Positions 44,684 to 55,024 of a stretch of DNA of 64,000 bases are shown one piece after another; positions within the stretch are counted from its first letter, which is position 1; every line of letters starts with the position of its first letter. The position numbers and the translations under genes were made by a program. The stretch spans positions 1-64,000 of the forward strand of contig CAMAXF010000004.1 in the NCBI GenBank assembly GCA_945862305.1. The letters run 5' to 3'. This DNA comes from Bordetella parapertussis. Lineage in GTDB: Bacteria > Pseudomonadota > Gammaproteobacteria > Burkholderiales > Burkholderiaceae_A. The notes beneath the pieces are model-generated. The model saw nothing but the letters and a program-made list of their open reading frames with translations. It was not told the DNA's origin and ran no database searches.

Positions 44684-46018
44684 CTAGAGGTAGTCGGGCA
44701 CCATGCAGCGCCCATGCGTGATGTGGTGTTCAAACTCATGCCGAAAATGCTTGAGGAAGGCCCGCACCGGCATGGCGGCGGCATCGCCCAGCGCGCAGAT
44801 GGTTCGGCCCTGGATGTTGTCGGCGACGCGGTTGAGCTGGTCGAGATCCTCAAGGGTGCCCCTGCCCTCCTCCACACGCTTGACCATGCGCCAGAGCCAG
44901 CCCGTGCCCTCACGGCAGGGCGTGCATTGGCCACAGGATTCCTCGTGATAGAAGTACGACAGCCTGAGCAGTGAACGCACCATGCATCGGGTCTCGTCCA
45001 TCACAATCACAGCGCCCGAGCCGAGCATGGAGCCAGCCCTTGCAATGGAGTCGTAGTCCATGTCGGTGGCCATCATGATCTCGGCCGGCAGCACGGGCAT
45101 GGAGGAGCCCCCGGGAATGACGGCCTTGAGCTTGCGGCCATCCCGCATGCCCCCGGCCAGCTCGAGCAGCTTTGCAAAGGGTGTGCCCAGCGGAATCTCG
45201 TAGTTGCCCGGACGCTCCACATCTCCAGAGATGGAGAAGATCTTGGTGCCACCGTTGTTCGGTCGGCCCACCTCGAGGTAGGCCTGACCGCCATTGCGAA
45301 TGATCCAAGGCACGGCCGAGAAGGTCTCGGTGTTGTTGATGGTGGTGGGCTTGCCGTAGAGACCATAACTCGCGGGAAAGGGTGGCTTGAACCGAGGCTG
45401 CCCCTTCTTGCCCTCAAGGGATTCCAGCAGGGCCGTTTCTTCACCGCAGATGTAAGCGCCATAGCCATGGTGGGCATGGAGCTGAAAGGAAAAGCCACGG
45501 CCGAGGATGTTCTCGCCGAGGTAACCCGCCGCCCGGGCCTCGTCCAGTGCCAATTCGAAACGCTCGTAGGCCTCCCAGATCTCACCGTGAATGTAGTTGT
45601 AGCCCACCGTGATGCCCATGGCATAGGCCGCAATGGCCATGCCTTCGATCAGGATGTGCGGGTTGTAGCGAATGATGTCGCGGTCTTTGAAGGTGCCCGG
45701 CTCGCCCTCATCGGAATTGCATACCAGGTACTTCTGCACTGGGAGCTTGGCTGGCATGAAGCTCCACTTGAGGCCCGTGGGGAAGCCCGCACCGCCGCGA
45801 CCCCGAAGTGCAGAGGTCTTGAGTTCTGCGATGACGTCCTCTTGGGTCATTCCCGGGCCACCGTCGGCTCCCAGAATCTTCTTGAGCGCGAGGTAGCCGC
45901 CCCTGGCCTCGTAGTCCTTGAGGTGCCAGGCCTCTGGGCTGAGGTCTGCGAGGATTTGGGGTGAGATGTGACGACCGTGGAAACAGGTGTCGATGAAGGG
46001 GATCTCGGGCGCACCCAT
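44684..46018 (-). CDS. nuoF: NADH-quinone oxidoreductase subunit F
   Basis: 444-residue NADH dehydrogenase subunit carrying FMN and cluster N3. The NADH/FMN site is [15 protein letters not shown] (about residues 72-86) and the [20 protein letters not shown] segment follows. The 4Fe-4S motif is [12 protein letters not shown] with a fourth distal cysteine in [10 protein letters not shown]. The ATG at 46018 shares one base with the nuoE stop. A longer in-frame start at 46276 lies in nuoE and adds non-family sequence. Confidence 0.98.
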   Translation of the reverse strand: MGAPEIPFIDTCFHGRHISPQILADLSPEAWHLKDYEARGGYLALKKILGADGGPGMTQEDVIAELKTSALRGRGGAGFPTGLKWSFMPAKLPVQKYLVCNSDEGEPGTFKDRDIIRYNPHILIEGMAIAAYAMGITVGYNYIHGEIWEAYERFELALDEARAAGYLGENILGRGFSFQLHAHHGYGAYICGEETALLESLEGKKGQPRFKPPFPASYGLYGKPTTINNTETFSAVPWIIRNGGQAYLEVGRPNNGGTKIFSISGDVERPGNYEIPLGTPFAKLLELAGGMRDGRKLKAVIPGGSSMPVLPAEIMMATDMDYDSIARAGSMLGSGAVIVMDETRCMVRSLLRLSYFYHEESCGQCTPCREGTGWLWRMVKRVEEGRGTLEDLDQLNRVADNIQGRTICALGDAAAMPVRAFLKHFRHEFEHHITHGRCMVPDYL

Positions 46019-46557
46019 CAGCGTTCTCCTTTTGTCGCCGCCCCGGCGCGAAGCTCCTCGATCAGGGCGTCGATCTTGTCGTTGGACATCCAACTGCACA
46101 TCTTGTGATTGTTCACGAGCATCACGGGGGAATCGCCACAAGCCCCAAGGCACTCCCCTTCTTGCAGGGTGAAGAGACCATCGGGCGTGGTTCCACCAAA
46201 ACCCACGCCGAGCTTGTGCTGGAGGTAGGCTGCCGCATGGTTGCCCGAGCGCAGGGCACAAGGCAGGTTCGTGCACAGGGTGAGCTTGTAGCGGCCCACC
46301 GGCTTGAGGTTGTACATGTTGTAGAAGGTGGCCACCTCATGCACCGCCATGGGCGGCATCTCGAGGTAGGCGGCAATCTCGGCCTCGAGGTCTGGTGTGA
46401 TCTGGCCGTGCTCCACCTGGGCAATTCGCAGGGCAGACATCACGGCCGACTGTTTTTGGTCGGACGGGTACTTCGTGAGCTCACGATCGATCTTGGTGTA
46501 GGCCGCATCGGAGAGAAGGCGCCGAGGCTGCTCGGTCAGGGGCATCTGCACGCTCAT
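46018..46557 (-). CDS. nuoE: NADH-quinone oxidoreductase subunit E
   Basis: 179 residues, thioredoxin-like 2Fe-2S protein holding cluster N1a. Cysteine ligands are visible in [12 protein letters not shown] and [12 protein letters not shown]. An N-terminal helical region ([20 protein letters not shown]) is typical. It partners NuoF in the NADH-oxidising module. Its start overlaps the nuoD stop by 4 bases. Confidence 0.97.
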   Translation of the reverse strand: MSVQMPLTEQPRRLLSDAAYTKIDRELTKYPSDQKQSAVMSALRIAQVEHGQITPDLEAEIAAYLEMPPMAVHEVATFYNMYNLKPVGRYKLTLCTNLPCALRSGNHAAAYLQHKLGVGFGGTTPDGLFTLQEGECLGACGDSPVMLVNNHKMCSWMSNDKIDALIEELRAGAATKGER

Positions 46558-47807
46558 CGGTCGATTTCTCCGAAGACGATGTCCTGCGTGCCAATGATGG
46601 TGACGACGTCGGCAATCATGTGGCCACGGGACATCTCATCGAGCGCCTGAAGGTGGGCAAAGCCAGGGGCTCGGATCTTGAGTCGATAGGGCATGTTGGC
46701 ACCGTCGGACACCAGGTAGATGCCGAACTCACCCTTGGGATGCTCCACGGCGCTATAACACTCGCCCTCCGGGACATGAAACCCTTCAGTGAAGAGCTTG
46801 AAGTGGTGGATGAGCTCTTCCATGTTGGACTTCATGCTCACCCGGTCGGGCGGGGCCACCTTGTGGTTGTCGGTCATGACCGGGCCGGGATTCGCCCGCA
46901 GCCAGTCCACGCACTGCCGAATGATCTTGTTGCTCTCTCGCATCTCCGCCACACGAACCAGATAGCGGTCGTAGCTGTCGCCCTCCTTGCCAACGGGAAT
47001 GTCGAAGGCCATCTGGTCGTAGACCTCGTAGGGCTGGGTCTTGCGCAGGTCCCAGGCGATCCCAGAGCCCCGAAGCATCGGCCCGGTAAAGCCAAGGGCC
47101 TTGGCGCGCTCCGGTGAAACCACCCCGATGCCAACCAAACGCTGCTTCCAAATGCGGTTGTCGGTGAGCAGCGCCTCGTACTCGTCTACGCAGGCAGGGA
47201 AACGGTTCGTGAAGTCTTCGATGAAGTCGAGTAGGCTGCCGTCGCGGTTGGCATTCAGCCGGCGAATCTGAGATTTACTCCGTAGCCGATTCTCTTCGTA
47301 CTGAGGCATGGCATCTGGAAGGTCGCGATAGACGCCACCGGGCCGATAGTAGGCCGCATGCAGACGGGCACCGGACACCGCCTCATAGCAGTCCATGAGG
47401 TCCTCTCGCTCGCGGAAGGCATAGAGGAAGACCGCCATGGCGCCGACATCAAGGCCATGGGCGCCGATCCAGAGCAGGTGATTGAGGATTCGGGTGATCT
47501 CATCGAACATGACCCGGATGTACTGGGCTCGAATGGGCGGGTTCACCCCGGTGAGCTTCTCGATGGCCATGACATAGGCGTGCTCATTGCACATCATCGA
47601 GACGTAATCCAGGCGATCCATATAAGGAACCGACTGAAGGAAGGTTTTGGACTCTGCCAGCTTCTCGGTTCCGCGGTGCAGAAGGCCAATGTGCGGGTCG
47701 GCCCGCTGGACGACCTCTCCATCGAGCTCGAGCACCAGCCGGAGCACACCGTGTGCGGCCGGATGCTGGGGGCCGAAATTGAGGGTGTAGTTCTTAAGCT
47801 CGGCCAT
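46554..47807 (-). CDS. nuoD: NADH-quinone oxidoreductase subunit D
   Basis: 417-residue 49-kDa subunit, NiFe-hydrogenase-like without metal, lining the quinone pocket. Conserved ends: [20 protein letters not shown] near the N-terminus with the quinone-site histidine, and [20 protein letters not shown], then DIVFGEIDR at the C-terminus. The ATG at 47807 (MAELKNYT) overlaps nuoC by 14 bases; the longer start at 47843 is rejected because it lies deeper in nuoC. Confidence 0.98.
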   Translation of the reverse strand: MAELKNYTLNFGPQHPAAHGVLRLVLELDGEVVQRADPHIGLLHRGTEKLAESKTFLQSVPYMDRLDYVSMMCNEHAYVMAIEKLTGVNPPIRAQYIRVMFDEITRILNHLLWIGAHGLDVGAMAVFLYAFREREDLMDCYEAVSGARLHAAYYRPGGVYRDLPDAMPQYEENRLRSKSQIRRLNANRDGSLLDFIEDFTNRFPACVDEYEALLTDNRIWKQRLVGIGVVSPERAKALGFTGPMLRGSGIAWDLRKTQPYEVYDQMAFDIPVGKEGDSYDRYLVRVAEMRESNKIIRQCVDWLRANPGPVMTDNHKVAPPDRVSMKSNMEELIHHFKLFTEGFHVPEGECYSAVEHPKGEFGIYLVSDGANMPYRLKIRAPGFAHLQALDEMSRGHMIADVVTIIGTQDIVFGEIDR

Positions 47808-48426
47808 AGGTGTCCTCTCGAACCACGCGCGGTGTGATCTCACGCGGGTCGATGGTGACGGGCTGGTAGATCACCCGCTGCTGGGCTGGGTCGTAGCGCA
47901 TTTCCACATGGCCCGAGACTGGGAAATCCTTGCGGAATGGATGGCCGATGAAGCCGTAGTCGGTGAGAATGCGGCGCAGATCTGAATGGCCCTCAAACAA
48001 GATTCCGAAGAGGTCGAACGCCTCGCGCTCATACCAGTTCGCGGCCGGCCACACACCCGTGAGGGACTCCACCGTGGGAAAGTCGTCGTTGTCGGAGAAG
48101 ACACGCAGACGGAGTCGTTGGTTCTTGGTGACGGACAAGACATGAGAGACCACGGCAAACCGGCGGCCAGACCATGGTGCATTTCGGAAGGATTGGTAGT
48201 CCATGCCACAGAGATCGACCAGGGTGTCGAAGGCCAGGTCTGGGTGGTCTCGGAGCAATTCGGCCGCAGCCAAGAGGTTGGTGGGTCGGACCTCCAGGGT
48301 GACCTCGCCGAGGGACACCGACACCTTCTCGGCCAGCCCACCCAGCGCACCAACCACGGCACTGGCCAGAGCGTCCTCGGCGGCGACTGCAGCGGGCGTG
48401 TCTTGGGATTCCGGAGTGTCGGACAT
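47794..48426 (-). CDS. nuoC: NADH-quinone oxidoreductase subunit C
   Basis: 210-residue 30-kDa subunit of the peripheral arm. The signature is [20 protein letters not shown] followed by [20 protein letters not shown]. An N-terminal extension (about residues 1-30, Ala-rich) precedes the conserved fold. The ATG at 48426 was preferred over 48540, which would lie inside nuoB. NuoC and NuoD are separate here, not fused as in E. coli. Confidence 0.97.
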   Translation of the reverse strand: MSDTPESQDTPAAVAAEDALASAVVGALGGLAEKVSVSLGEVTLEVRPTNLLAAAELLRDHPDLAFDTLVDLCGMDYQSFRNAPWSGRRFAVVSHVLSVTKNQRLRLRVFSDNDDFPTVESLTGVWPAANWYEREAFDLFGILFEGHSDLRRILTDYGFIGHPFRKDFPVSGHVEMRYDPAQQRVIYQPVTIDPREITPRVVREDTYGRA

Positions 48427-48442
48427 GTAATGGGCTCTGTGC

Positions 48443-48922
48443 TCAGTCTCTGGCGATCGTGCTGGTGCGCTTGATCTTCTGCTGCAGCTGAATGATTCCG
48501 TAGAGCAGCGCCTCGGCCGTGGGCGGGCAGCCAGGAACATAGATGTCGACGGGCACGATGCGGTCGCAGCCTCTCACGACCGAATAGGAATAGTGGTAGT
48601 AGCCGCCTCCGTTGGCACAACTGCCCATGGAGAGCACCCAACGCGGCTCGGGCATTTGGTCGTAGACCTTGCGGAGGGCGGGCGCCATCTTGTTGCAGAG
48701 GGTTCCTGCAACAATCATGAGATCTGACTGGCGGGGGCTCGGACGAAAGACCACGCCAAAACGATCCAGGTCGTATCGGGAGGCTCCTGCATGCATCATC
48801 TCCACGGCGCAGCAGGCAAGGCCGAAGGTCATGGGCCAGAGCGAGCCGGTGCGCGTCCAGTTGATGACCTCGTCGGCCGTGGTGGTGATGAAGCCCTGCT
48901 TGAGAACGCCGTCGATCGCCAT
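48443..48922 (-). CDS. nuoB: NADH-quinone oxidoreductase subunit B
   Basis: 159-residue subunit bearing cluster N2, the last electron carrier before quinone. Tandem cysteines in [11 protein letters not shown], plus [14 protein letters not shown] and [14 protein letters not shown] give the four ligands. The ATG at 48922 begins [11 protein letters not shown] and lies just after the nuoA stop; an upstream start at 48955 would overlap nuoA. Confidence 0.98.
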   Translation of the reverse strand: MAIDGVLKQGFITTTADEVINWTRTGSLWPMTFGLACCAVEMMHAGASRYDLDRFGVVFRPSPRQSDLMIVAGTLCNKMAPALRKVYDQMPEPRWVLSMGSCANGGGYYHYSYSVVRGCDRIVPVDIYVPGCPPTAEALLYGIIQLQQKIKRTSTIARD

Positions 48923-48924
48923 GT

Positions 48925-49284
48925 CTATTCCCAGTCGAGGGCGCCCTTCATCCATTCATAGATGAAGCCGAGCACCAATATGGAGAGGAAGACCATCATC
49001 GACAGGAAGCCAAAGAGGCCAATCTCTTGAAGGCTCACCGCCCAGGGAAAGAGGAATGCGATCTCGAGGTCGAAGAGGATGAACAGGATGGCCACCAGGT
49101 AGTAGCGCACGTCGAACTGCATGCGTGCGTCTTCGAAGGCCTCGAAGCCACACTCGTATGGGGAGAGTTTTTCGGAGTCGGGCTGGTTGGGACCAAGGAG
49201 TCTGCCGATGAGCATGGGACCCACGCCGACAGCAGCGCCTACCAGAATGAATAGCAGCACAGGCAGGTACTGCTCCAAAGCCAT
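48925..49284 (-). CDS. nuoA: NADH-quinone oxidoreductase subunit A
   Basis: 119-residue membrane subunit with three helices and the conserved loop [20 protein letters not shown], followed by [16 protein letters not shown]. It is the first gene of the 14-subunit nuo operon and begins 28 bases after tRNA-Leu. No separate promoter is visible between the two, so the nuo transcript may pass through the tRNA. Confidence 0.98.
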   Translation of the reverse strand: MALEQYLPVLLFILVGAAVGVGPMLIGRLLGPNQPDSEKLSPYECGFEAFEDARMQFDVRYYLVAILFILFDLEIAFLFPWAVSLQEIGLFGFLSMMVFLSILVLGFIYEWMKGALDWE

Positions 49285-49312
49285 ATGTCCCCCTTGAAAC
49301 GAAGCCCTTCGT

Positions 49313-49397
49313 TGGTGCCGACGGCGAGACTCGAACTCGCACAGCTTTCGCCACTACCCCCTCAAGATAGCGTGTCTACCAATTTCACCACGTCGGC
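49313..49397 (-). tRNA. tRNA-Leu(GAG)
   Basis: 85-nt type II tRNA. The acceptor GCCGACG/CGTCGGC is followed by A and an encoded CCA. The anticodon stem CTATC/GGTAG holds the loop TTGAGGG, giving anticodon GAG, which reads CUC and CUU. It lies between secG and nuoA, a conserved betaproteobacterial position. Confidence 0.95.
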
Positions 49398-49442
49398 ATG
49401 ACGACAACATTGACCTGCATCAACTTACCGGAAGCACCCCAC

Positions 49443-49826
49443 TCACTGCTTGGGTATTGCTCCCGATGGCCCGCTTGGGACCGGCACCGTGCTGGGCTGG
49501 GCGGGGATTGTTGGATCGCCGCCGGGCTGTTGAACAGCCCCCGGAATGGACTCCATGATACCGCCACTTGAACCCGATCGGGTGATGTCCTGGCTGGCCA
49601 GGAAGGACAGCGCAAGCGTGCTGGAGAAGAAGACAACGGCCATGGCCGCTGTAAGACGGGAAAGGAAGTTCGCAGACCCCGTGGCGCCAAAAACCGACCC
49701 CGCACTGCCGGAGCCGAAGGCCGCGCCCATGTCTGCGCCCTTGCCTTGTTGCAGGAGCACCAGGACGATGATGGCCAAGGCGGAAAGCACCTGAAGCACG
49801 TTGAGCAGAGTGTCGAGCCAAGCCAT
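49443..49826 (-). CDS. secG: Protein-export membrane protein SecG
   Basis: 127 residues. Two membrane helices (about 10-27 and 54-76) flank the conserved cytoplasmic segment LVLLQQGKGADMGAAFGSGS, and AGSVFGATGSANFLSR follows. SecG associates with SecYE and helps SecA-driven export. The Pro/Gly-rich C-terminal tail is common in betaproteobacterial SecG. The start is 9 bases after tpiA. Confidence 0.96.
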   Translation of the reverse strand: MAWLDTLLNVLQVLSALAIIVLVLLQQGKGADMGAAFGSGSAGSVFGATGSANFLSRLTAAMAVVFFSSTLALSFLASQDITRSGSSGGIMESIPGAVQQPGGDPTIPAQPSTVPVPSGPSGAIPKQ

Positions 49827-49835
49827 GATGAATGC

Positions 49836-50642
49836 CTATTTCAATTGAATGGATAAGGGAGATTGCCGCAGCGCACGGGCCTCTGCGGCAGCCAGAATGG
49901 TGGAGAAGGCTGTTGCATCGAGGGAGGCTCCACCGACCAGGCCACCATCGATGTCTTGCTTGGAAAACATGACATCTGCGGTGGCTGCAGCCAGGCTGCC
50001 ACCGTAGAGAATTCGAATCTGCTTCGCGGCGTCGGGAGAACGCGCAGCGAGCGCCTCGCGAATGGCTGCATGCATGGCCTGTGCATCGTCGGGCGACGCC
50101 TGCCGGCCGGTGCCAATGGCCCAGATGGGTTCGTAGGCAAGCACCACCTTGAGCAGCGCGTCATCGGAGCAATTCACCAAGGCCGCATGCACCTGCGCAC
50201 AGACATGGGACACAGCCTCACCAGCGTCTCGCTGGGAGAGACTCTCCCCCACGCAGACCACTGGCGTGAGGCCAGCCTCCAGCAGGCAGGCCACCTTCTT
50301 GGCCACCTGGGAATCAGCCTCCCCGTGCCGGGCACGCCGCTCGGAATGGCCCACCAGGGAGAAGTGCGCGTCGAAGTCCCTGAGCATGTCGACGGAGGTC
50401 TCGCCTGTGAAGGCACCCTGATGCTCATCGGAGACATCCTGTGCGCCCCACTGCAGGCCCCTGCCCTTGCATCGAACCGCGACCTGAAAGAGATAGGGCG
50501 CAGGCGCAGCAATGCCTGCATCGACATGGTCGGATGCCAGCACGGCTGCGGACTGGTCGAGAACAGCGGCCAGTAGGGCCTCATTGCGGACCATGTCGCC
50601 GTTCATTTTCCAGTTTCCGAGCACCAGTGGACGACGGTTCAT
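49836..50642 (-). CDS. tpiA: Triosephosphate isomerase
   Basis: 268-residue TIM barrel that interconverts dihydroxyacetone phosphate and glyceraldehyde 3-phosphate in glycolysis and gluconeogenesis. Catalytic residues: Lys in VLGNWKMNG (about 12), His in SLVGHSERRA, Glu in LAYEPIWAIGTG. The phosphate-binding loop LYGGSLAAATAD and the C-terminal GGLVGGASLDATAF are intact. It starts 21 bases after pnp and is followed by secG. Confidence 0.97.
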   Translation of the reverse strand: MNRRPLVLGNWKMNGDMVRNEALLAAVLDQSAAVLASDHVDAGIAAPAPYLFQVAVRCKGRGLQWGAQDVSDEHQGAFTGETSVDMLRDFDAHFSLVGHSERRARHGEADSQVAKKVACLLEAGLTPVVCVGESLSQRDAGEAVSHVCAQVHAALVNCSDDALLKVVLAYEPIWAIGTGRQASPDDAQAMHAAIREALAARSPDAAKQIRILYGGSLAAATADVMFSKQDIDGGLVGGASLDATAFSTILAAAEARALRQSPLSIQLK

Positions 50643-50663
50643 GACAACAGCGACTGACCTGGT

Positions 50664-52796
50664 TTACTCGCCTGCCGGGACCGCAGCCTCGGGGGAGGCT
50701 TCCATCGCGGCCTTCATCGAGAGGCGCAGACGGCCCTTCTCGTCGGCTTCGATCACCTTGACGCGAACCATCTGGCCCTCCTTGAGGTAATCGGAGACCT
50801 GATTCACGCGCTCGTTGGCAATCTGGGAGATGTGCAGCAGGCCATCCTTGCCGGGCAGAACGGAGACGATGGCACCGAATTCCAGCAGACGCAGCACGTT
50901 GCCCTCGTAGATCTTGCCCACCTCGACCTCTGCGGTGAGCTCCTCGATGCGCTTCATGGCGGCGCGGGCAGCATCACCCGTGGTCGCTGCGATGGTGATC
51001 GAGCCATCTTCCTGGATGTCGATGGTGGTGCCTGTTTCCTCGGTAATGGCACGAATCGTTGCACCGCCCTTGCCAATGACGTCGCGGATGCGCTCCGGGT
51101 TGATCTTCATGGTGTAGAGGCGTGGGGCGTACTCGGAGAGTTCTGTGCGCGCGCCGCCCATGGCCGTCTTCATCTTGCCAAGGATGTGCAGGCGTGCCTC
51201 GAGGGCCTGGGCCAGCGCAACCTGCATGATCTCTTTGGTGATGCCCTGGATCTTGATGTCCATCTGCAGGGCGGTGATGCCAATCTCGGAGCCAGCCACC
51301 TTGAAGTCCATGTCGCCGAGGTGGTCTTCATCACCGAGGATGTCGGTGAGCACCGCAAAGCGACCGCCATCCTTGATGAGGCCCATGGCGATGCCGGCAA
51401 CATGGGCCTTGAGCGGAACGCCTGCATCCATCAGGGCCAGGCAGCCACCGCAGACCGAGGCCATCGAGGATGAGCCATTGGACTCTGTGATCTCACTGAC
51501 GACCCGCATGGCGTAGGCAAAATCTTCGGGCGCTGGCAGCACGGCCACCAATGCGCGCTTGGCCAGACGGCCATGGCCGATCTCACGCCGCTTGGGGGTG
51601 CCGACTCGGCCTGTTTCACCGGTGGCATACGGGGGCATGTTGTAGTGGAGCATGAAGCGATCACGGTACTCGCCGCCCAGGGCGTCGATGATCTGCTCAT
51701 CGCGGTTGGTGCCCAGTGTGGCCACCACCACGGCCTGGGTCTCACCTCGCGTGAACAATGCAGAGCCATGGGCACGGGGCAGGACACCCGTGCGAATCTC
51801 GATCGGCCGGACCGTGCGGGTGTCGCGGCCATCGATGCGCGCCTGGCCACTGAGGATCTGGCCACGGACCACGGCGGCCTCGAGACCAAACAGCGTGTCG
51901 TTGATGGTGTTGCCCGAGGGCAGCGGCTGGCCTGAGGCCTCGGCCTCCTGGGCCAGCGTGGTTTCCACGTGGCTGTAGATCTCCTTGAGGCGCTGCGAGC
52001 GCTCCTGCTTGTTGCGCAGCAGATAGGCCTGCTTGAAGGACTCTTCGGCGAGCGCCTTGATGCGACCGATAAGAGCCTCGTTCTGGGCCGCAGGCTTCCA
52101 ATCCCACTCGGGCTTGCCGGCCTTCTCTACGAGCCGATTGATGGCATCGATGGCATGGCGCATCTGCTCGTGGCCAAACACCACCGCACCCAGCATGACG
52201 TCTTCGGGAAGCTGGTCGGCCTCGGACTCCACCATGAGCACGGCCGCCTCGGTACCCGCCACGACAAGGTCGAGACGGGAGGACTTCAGCTGAGTGGCCG
52301 TGGGGTTGAGCACGTACTGGTTGTTCACGTAGCCCACGCGCGCTGCACCAATGGGGCCATCAAACGGGACGCCAGAAATGGCCAGTGCGGCAGACGTGCC
52401 AATCATGGCCACGATGTCGGGGTCGATCTCTGGATTGAGGGACATCACGGTGCAGACCACCTGCACCTCGTTGTAGAAGCCTTCTGGAAAGAGCGGCCGG
52501 ATGGGCCGGTCGATCAGGCGGGACGTGAGGGTCTCCTTCTCGCTGGGGCGCCCTTCCCGCTTGAAAAAGCCGCCTGGGATCTTGCCAGCGGCATAGGTCT
52601 TTTCTTGGTAATCGACGGTGAGTGGGAAAAAATCCTGGCCAGATTTGGCTGTTTTTGCAGCCACGACCGTGGCAAGCACCACGGTGTCTTCGATGTTGAC
52701 GAGCACGGCGCCGCTGGCCTGACGGGCAATCTCGCCCGTTTCAATGGTGACCGTCTGGGAGCCGTACTGGAAGGTTTCTTTGGCGATGTTGAACAC
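50664..52796 (-). CDS. pnp: Polyribonucleotide nucleotidyltransferase (PNPase)
   Basis: 710 residues from GTG 52796, which has AAAGGAAC at ideal spacing; an ATG eight codons upstream lacks a site. PNPase degrades RNA 3' to 5' using phosphate and forms part of the degradosome. Domains in order: RNase PH 1 ([20 protein letters not shown]), helical linker, RNase PH 2 with the catalytic [15 protein letters not shown], a KH domain ([18 protein letters not shown], about 555-575) and S1 (about 620-690, [20 protein letters not shown]). It follows rpsO across a terminator, as in E. coli. Confidence 0.97.
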   Translation of the reverse strand: MFNIAKETFQYGSQTVTIETGEIARQASGAVLVNIEDTVVLATVVAAKTAKSGQDFFPLTVDYQEKTYAAGKIPGGFFKREGRPSEKETLTSRLIDRPIRPLFPEGFYNEVQVVCTVMSLNPEIDPDIVAMIGTSAALAISGVPFDGPIGAARVGYVNNQYVLNPTATQLKSSRLDLVVAGTEAAVLMVESEADQLPEDVMLGAVVFGHEQMRHAIDAINRLVEKAGKPEWDWKPAAQNEALIGRIKALAEESFKQAYLLRNKQERSQRLKEIYSHVETTLAQEAEASGQPLPSGNTINDTLFGLEAAVVRGQILSGQARIDGRDTRTVRPIEIRTGVLPRAHGSALFTRGETQAVVVATLGTNRDEQIIDALGGEYRDRFMLHYNMPPYATGETGRVGTPKRREIGHGRLAKRALVAVLPAPEDFAYAMRVVSEITESNGSSSMASVCGGCLALMDAGVPLKAHVAGIAMGLIKDGGRFAVLTDILGDEDHLGDMDFKVAGSEIGITALQMDIKIQGITKEIMQVALAQALEARLHILGKMKTAMGGARTELSEYAPRLYTMKINPERIRDVIGKGGATIRAITEETGTTIDIQEDGSITIAATTGDAARAAMKRIEELTAEVEVGKIYEGNVLRLLEFGAIVSVLPGKDGLLHISQIANERVNQVSDYLKEGQMVRVKVIEADEKGRLRLSMKAAMEASPEAAVPAGE

Positions 52797-52859
52797 GTTT
52801 GTTCCTTTAAATGAGTGCACGGTTGCTGCAGAGGGCTTGGGTGGGCAACAAAGGGCCCA

Positions 52860-52904
52860 AACAAAAACGCCAGATCACGTTGGGCCGAGGCCCGGATCTG
52901 GCGT
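52860..52904 (-). terminator. Intrinsic terminator between rpsO and pnp
   Basis: On the minus strand a 10-base stem ACGCCAGATC / GATCTGGCGT encloses an inner GGGCC-type hairpin and is followed by TTTTGTTT. It lies 8 bases after the rpsO stop. In E. coli the same spot holds a partly read-through terminator that sets the rpsO to pnp ratio. Confidence 0.88.
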
Positions 52905-52912
52905 GGCATGCA

Positions 52913-53182
52913 TCACTTGCGCAGGCCCAGTCGCTCAATCAGCGTGCGGTAGGCCGGTAGGTCTGTGTTTTTCAGGTAGTCGAGCAGCTTTCGCCGACGA
53001 CTCACCATTTTGAGAAGACCCCGACGGGAGTGGTGGTCTTTGGCGTGGATCTTGAAGTGGGCCGTGAGCTCGTTGATGCGGGCGGTGAGCAGGGCCACTT
53101 GGACTTCGGGCGAGCCGGTGTCGGCTGGCGCCCGTTGGAACTGCGAAACGATCTCAGACTTGGGCAAATGTGCAACGGTCAT
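52913..53182 (-). CDS. rpsO: 30S ribosomal protein S15
   Basis: 89 residues, the exact family length. S15 binds the three-way junction of 16S rRNA and helps form the platform. Signature: [20 protein letters not shown] followed by [20 protein letters not shown]. The ATG has AAGGGG upstream. It has its own promoter at 53258-53286 and is followed by a terminator before pnp. Confidence 0.98.
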   Translation of the reverse strand: MTVAHLPKSEIVSQFQRAPADTGSPEVQVALLTARINELTAHFKIHAKDHHSRRGLLKMVSRRRKLLDYLKNTDLPAYRTLIERLGLRK

Positions 53183-53257
53183 GGCAAAAACCCCTTGAAT
53201 AAAGGATTGAACTTGCGGACACGCCTGCCGGGCGCGCCGTGCGATTAAAAACGCTTG

Positions 53258-53286
53258 ATTTTACTGGATTTCCTGCATCCAGACAA
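53258..53286 (-). promoter_or_regulatory. Sigma-70 promoter for rpsO-pnp
   Basis: Minus strand TTGTCT, 17-base spacer, TAAAAT. It is located in the 111-base gap between the leuA stop and rpsO. Transcription would begin near 53251, giving a leader of about 70 bases. Confidence 0.75.
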
Positions 53287-53293
53287 GCCTGGC

Positions 53294-54826
53294 CTAGGGC
53301 TGCTGCGGATTCACCCTTGGCTCTGCCGCCAGCCGGTTGAGGGCATTGAGATAGGCCTTGGCCGAGGCCACGACAATGTCGGGGTCTGAGGCCATCCCAT
53401 TGACAATTCGCCCCCCCTTGGAGAGCCGCATGGTGACCTCCCCCTGGGATTCCGTGCCCGTGGTGATGGCATTGACCGAGAAGAGCAAGAGCTCTGCACC
53501 GCTCTTGACCTCCTGCTCGATGGCCTTGACGGTGGCGTCGACGGGGCCATTGCCGTTGGACTCTGAGCGAACCTCCTGGCCCGAGACCGAGAAGACCACC
53601 TTCGACATGGGCTGCTCACCCATCTCGGAGTGCTGAGACAGGGACACCAGCCGATAGCGCTCCGCGCTGGGCTCTTGCTCACCCGAGACAATGGCGTGGA
53701 GATCTTCATCGAAGATCTCTGTCTTCCGGTCTGCAAGGGCCTTGAAGCGGGCAAAGGCATCGTTGAGCGCCTGCTCCCCCTCCAACTCAATGCCGATGGC
53801 CTGAAGGCGTTGGCGGAAGGCGTTTCGACCAGACAACTTCCCCAACACGATGCGATTGGCCGTCCAGCCGACATCTTCCGCACGCATGATCTCGTAGGTC
53901 TCGCGGTGCTTGAGCACGCCGTCCTGGTGGATGCCGGACTCGTGGGCAAAGGCATTGGCGCCCACGATGGCCTTGTTGGGCTGCACGGGATACCCAGTGA
54001 TCTGGGAGACCAGCCGAGAGGCCGGAACGATCTGACTGGTGTCGATGCCGGAGTCGCATCCGAAGACATCTCGGCGGGTCTTCACGGCCATGACAATCTC
54101 TTCGAGGCTCGCGTTGCCGGCCCGCTCGCCCAGGCCATTGATGGTGCACTCCACTTGCCGGGCGCCAGCAAGCACCGCCGACAAGGAGTTGGCCACGGCC
54201 ATGCCAAGGTCGTTGTGACAATGGGTGGACCAGACCACCTTGTCTGCGCCGGGAGTCTTGGCGATGAGCTGCGCCATTCGATCGCCCCACTGGCCAGGCA
54301 CGCTGTAGCCGACGGTGTCGGGAACATTGATGGTGCTGGCTCCGGCCTTGATCACTTCACCGAAAATACGAACGAGGAAATCGATGTCCGAACGAACCGC
54401 ATCCTCGGCGGAAAACTCGACGTCGGATGTGTAGGTGAGTGCCTGACGGACCGCCGCAATGGCCGCCTCGACCACCTGATCGGGGTTCATGCGCAGCTTC
54501 TTCTCCATGTGGATCGGGCTGGTGGCAATGAAGGTGTGAATGCGCTTGCGAGGCGCCGGCGCAACCGCAGTGCCGGCGCGCTCGATGTCTTGGGGGGTGG
54601 CGCGCGCCAAGGAGCAGACCGTGCTTTCTTTGATGGTCTCTGCCACGGCCCGCACCGCCTCAAAATCGCCGGGGCTTGCAGCCGCAAAGCCGGCCTCAAT
54701 GACATCGACCTTCAGCCGCTCGAGCTGCCGGGCGATGCGAACTTTTTCGTCCTTGGTCATGGATGCGCCGGGGCTCTGCTCACCGTCACGCAACGTTGTG
54801 TCGAAAATCACCAATTGATCAGCCAT
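53294..54826 (-). CDS. leuA: 2-isopropylmalate synthase
   Basis: 510 residues. LeuA condenses acetyl-CoA with 2-ketoisovalerate, the first committed step of leucine synthesis. The N-terminal TIM barrel starts with [20 protein letters not shown] and has the metal-binding HxH motif in [17 protein letters not shown]. The signature [14 protein letters not shown] is present. The C-terminal ~130 residues form the leucine-feedback domain ([18 protein letters not shown]). ATG 54826 has AAGGAG 7 bases upstream; ATG 54829 directly before it is also possible. A leucine-rich leader peptide lies upstream. Confidence 0.96.
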   Translation of the reverse strand: MADQLVIFDTTLRDGEQSPGASMTKDEKVRIARQLERLKVDVIEAGFAAASPGDFEAVRAVAETIKESTVCSLARATPQDIERAGTAVAPAPRKRIHTFIATSPIHMEKKLRMNPDQVVEAAIAAVRQALTYTSDVEFSAEDAVRSDIDFLVRIFGEVIKAGASTINVPDTVGYSVPGQWGDRMAQLIAKTPGADKVVWSTHCHNDLGMAVANSLSAVLAGARQVECTINGLGERAGNASLEEIVMAVKTRRDVFGCDSGIDTSQIVPASRLVSQITGYPVQPNKAIVGANAFAHESGIHQDGVLKHRETYEIMRAEDVGWTANRIVLGKLSGRNAFRQRLQAIGIELEGEQALNDAFARFKALADRKTEIFDEDLHAIVSGEQEPSAERYRLVSLSQHSEMGEQPMSKVVFSVSGQEVRSESNGNGPVDATVKAIEQEVKSGAELLLFSVNAITTGTESQGEVTMRLSKGGRIVNGMASDPDIVVASAKAYLNALNRLAAEPRVNPQQP

Positions 54827-54840
54827 CATGAGGCTCCTTG

Positions 54841-54910
54841 AGCAACAAATTCGAGATAGGGGTTTGTCCGCTGACTTGAACCGGCACGGACAGCCGGAGG
54901 GGGTCGATGT
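54841..54910 (-). promoter_or_regulatory. leuA leader RNA with competing hairpins
   Basis: In the minus-strand leader, GGGTCGA inside the leader peptide (54935-54929) can pair with TCGACCC (54907-54901). Further on, CCGGC/GCCGG and TGTCCG/CGGACA form two stems whose arms overlap, so only one can exist at a time. No clear U-run follows, so control may act on leuA translation instead of termination. Confidence 0.45.
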
Positions 54911-54985
54911 TTAGCGCCCGGGGCGCAGTCGACCCAGGGATAGATGCTCAAGCAGGCCACGAAGGCAAGGCGACATCAGGTTCAT
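54911..54985 (-). CDS. Putative leuA leader peptide
   Basis: 24 codons from ATG 54985 (or 27 from ATG 54994), ending at TAA 54911. Seven of 24 residues are leucine, clustered in LRGLLEHLSLGRL, followed by RPGR. A leucine-rich short peptide between a promoter and leuA is the arrangement used for ribosome-mediated attenuation in many proteobacteria. The ATG is only about 3 bases from the expected transcription start, so translation would be leaderless. Confidence 0.55.
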   Translation of the reverse strand: MNLMSPCLRGLLEHLSLGRLRPGR

Positions 54986-54994
54986 GATGCTCAT

Positions 54995-55024
54995 ACTATA
55001 AATCTTTTGAATCCGATTCAACAA
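54995..55024 (-). promoter_or_regulatory. Sigma-70 promoter for leuA
   Basis: Minus strand TTGTTG, 18-base spacer, TATAGT, overlapping the last codons of pssA. Transcription would start near 54988, giving a leader of about 160 bases before leuA. Confidence 0.65.
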
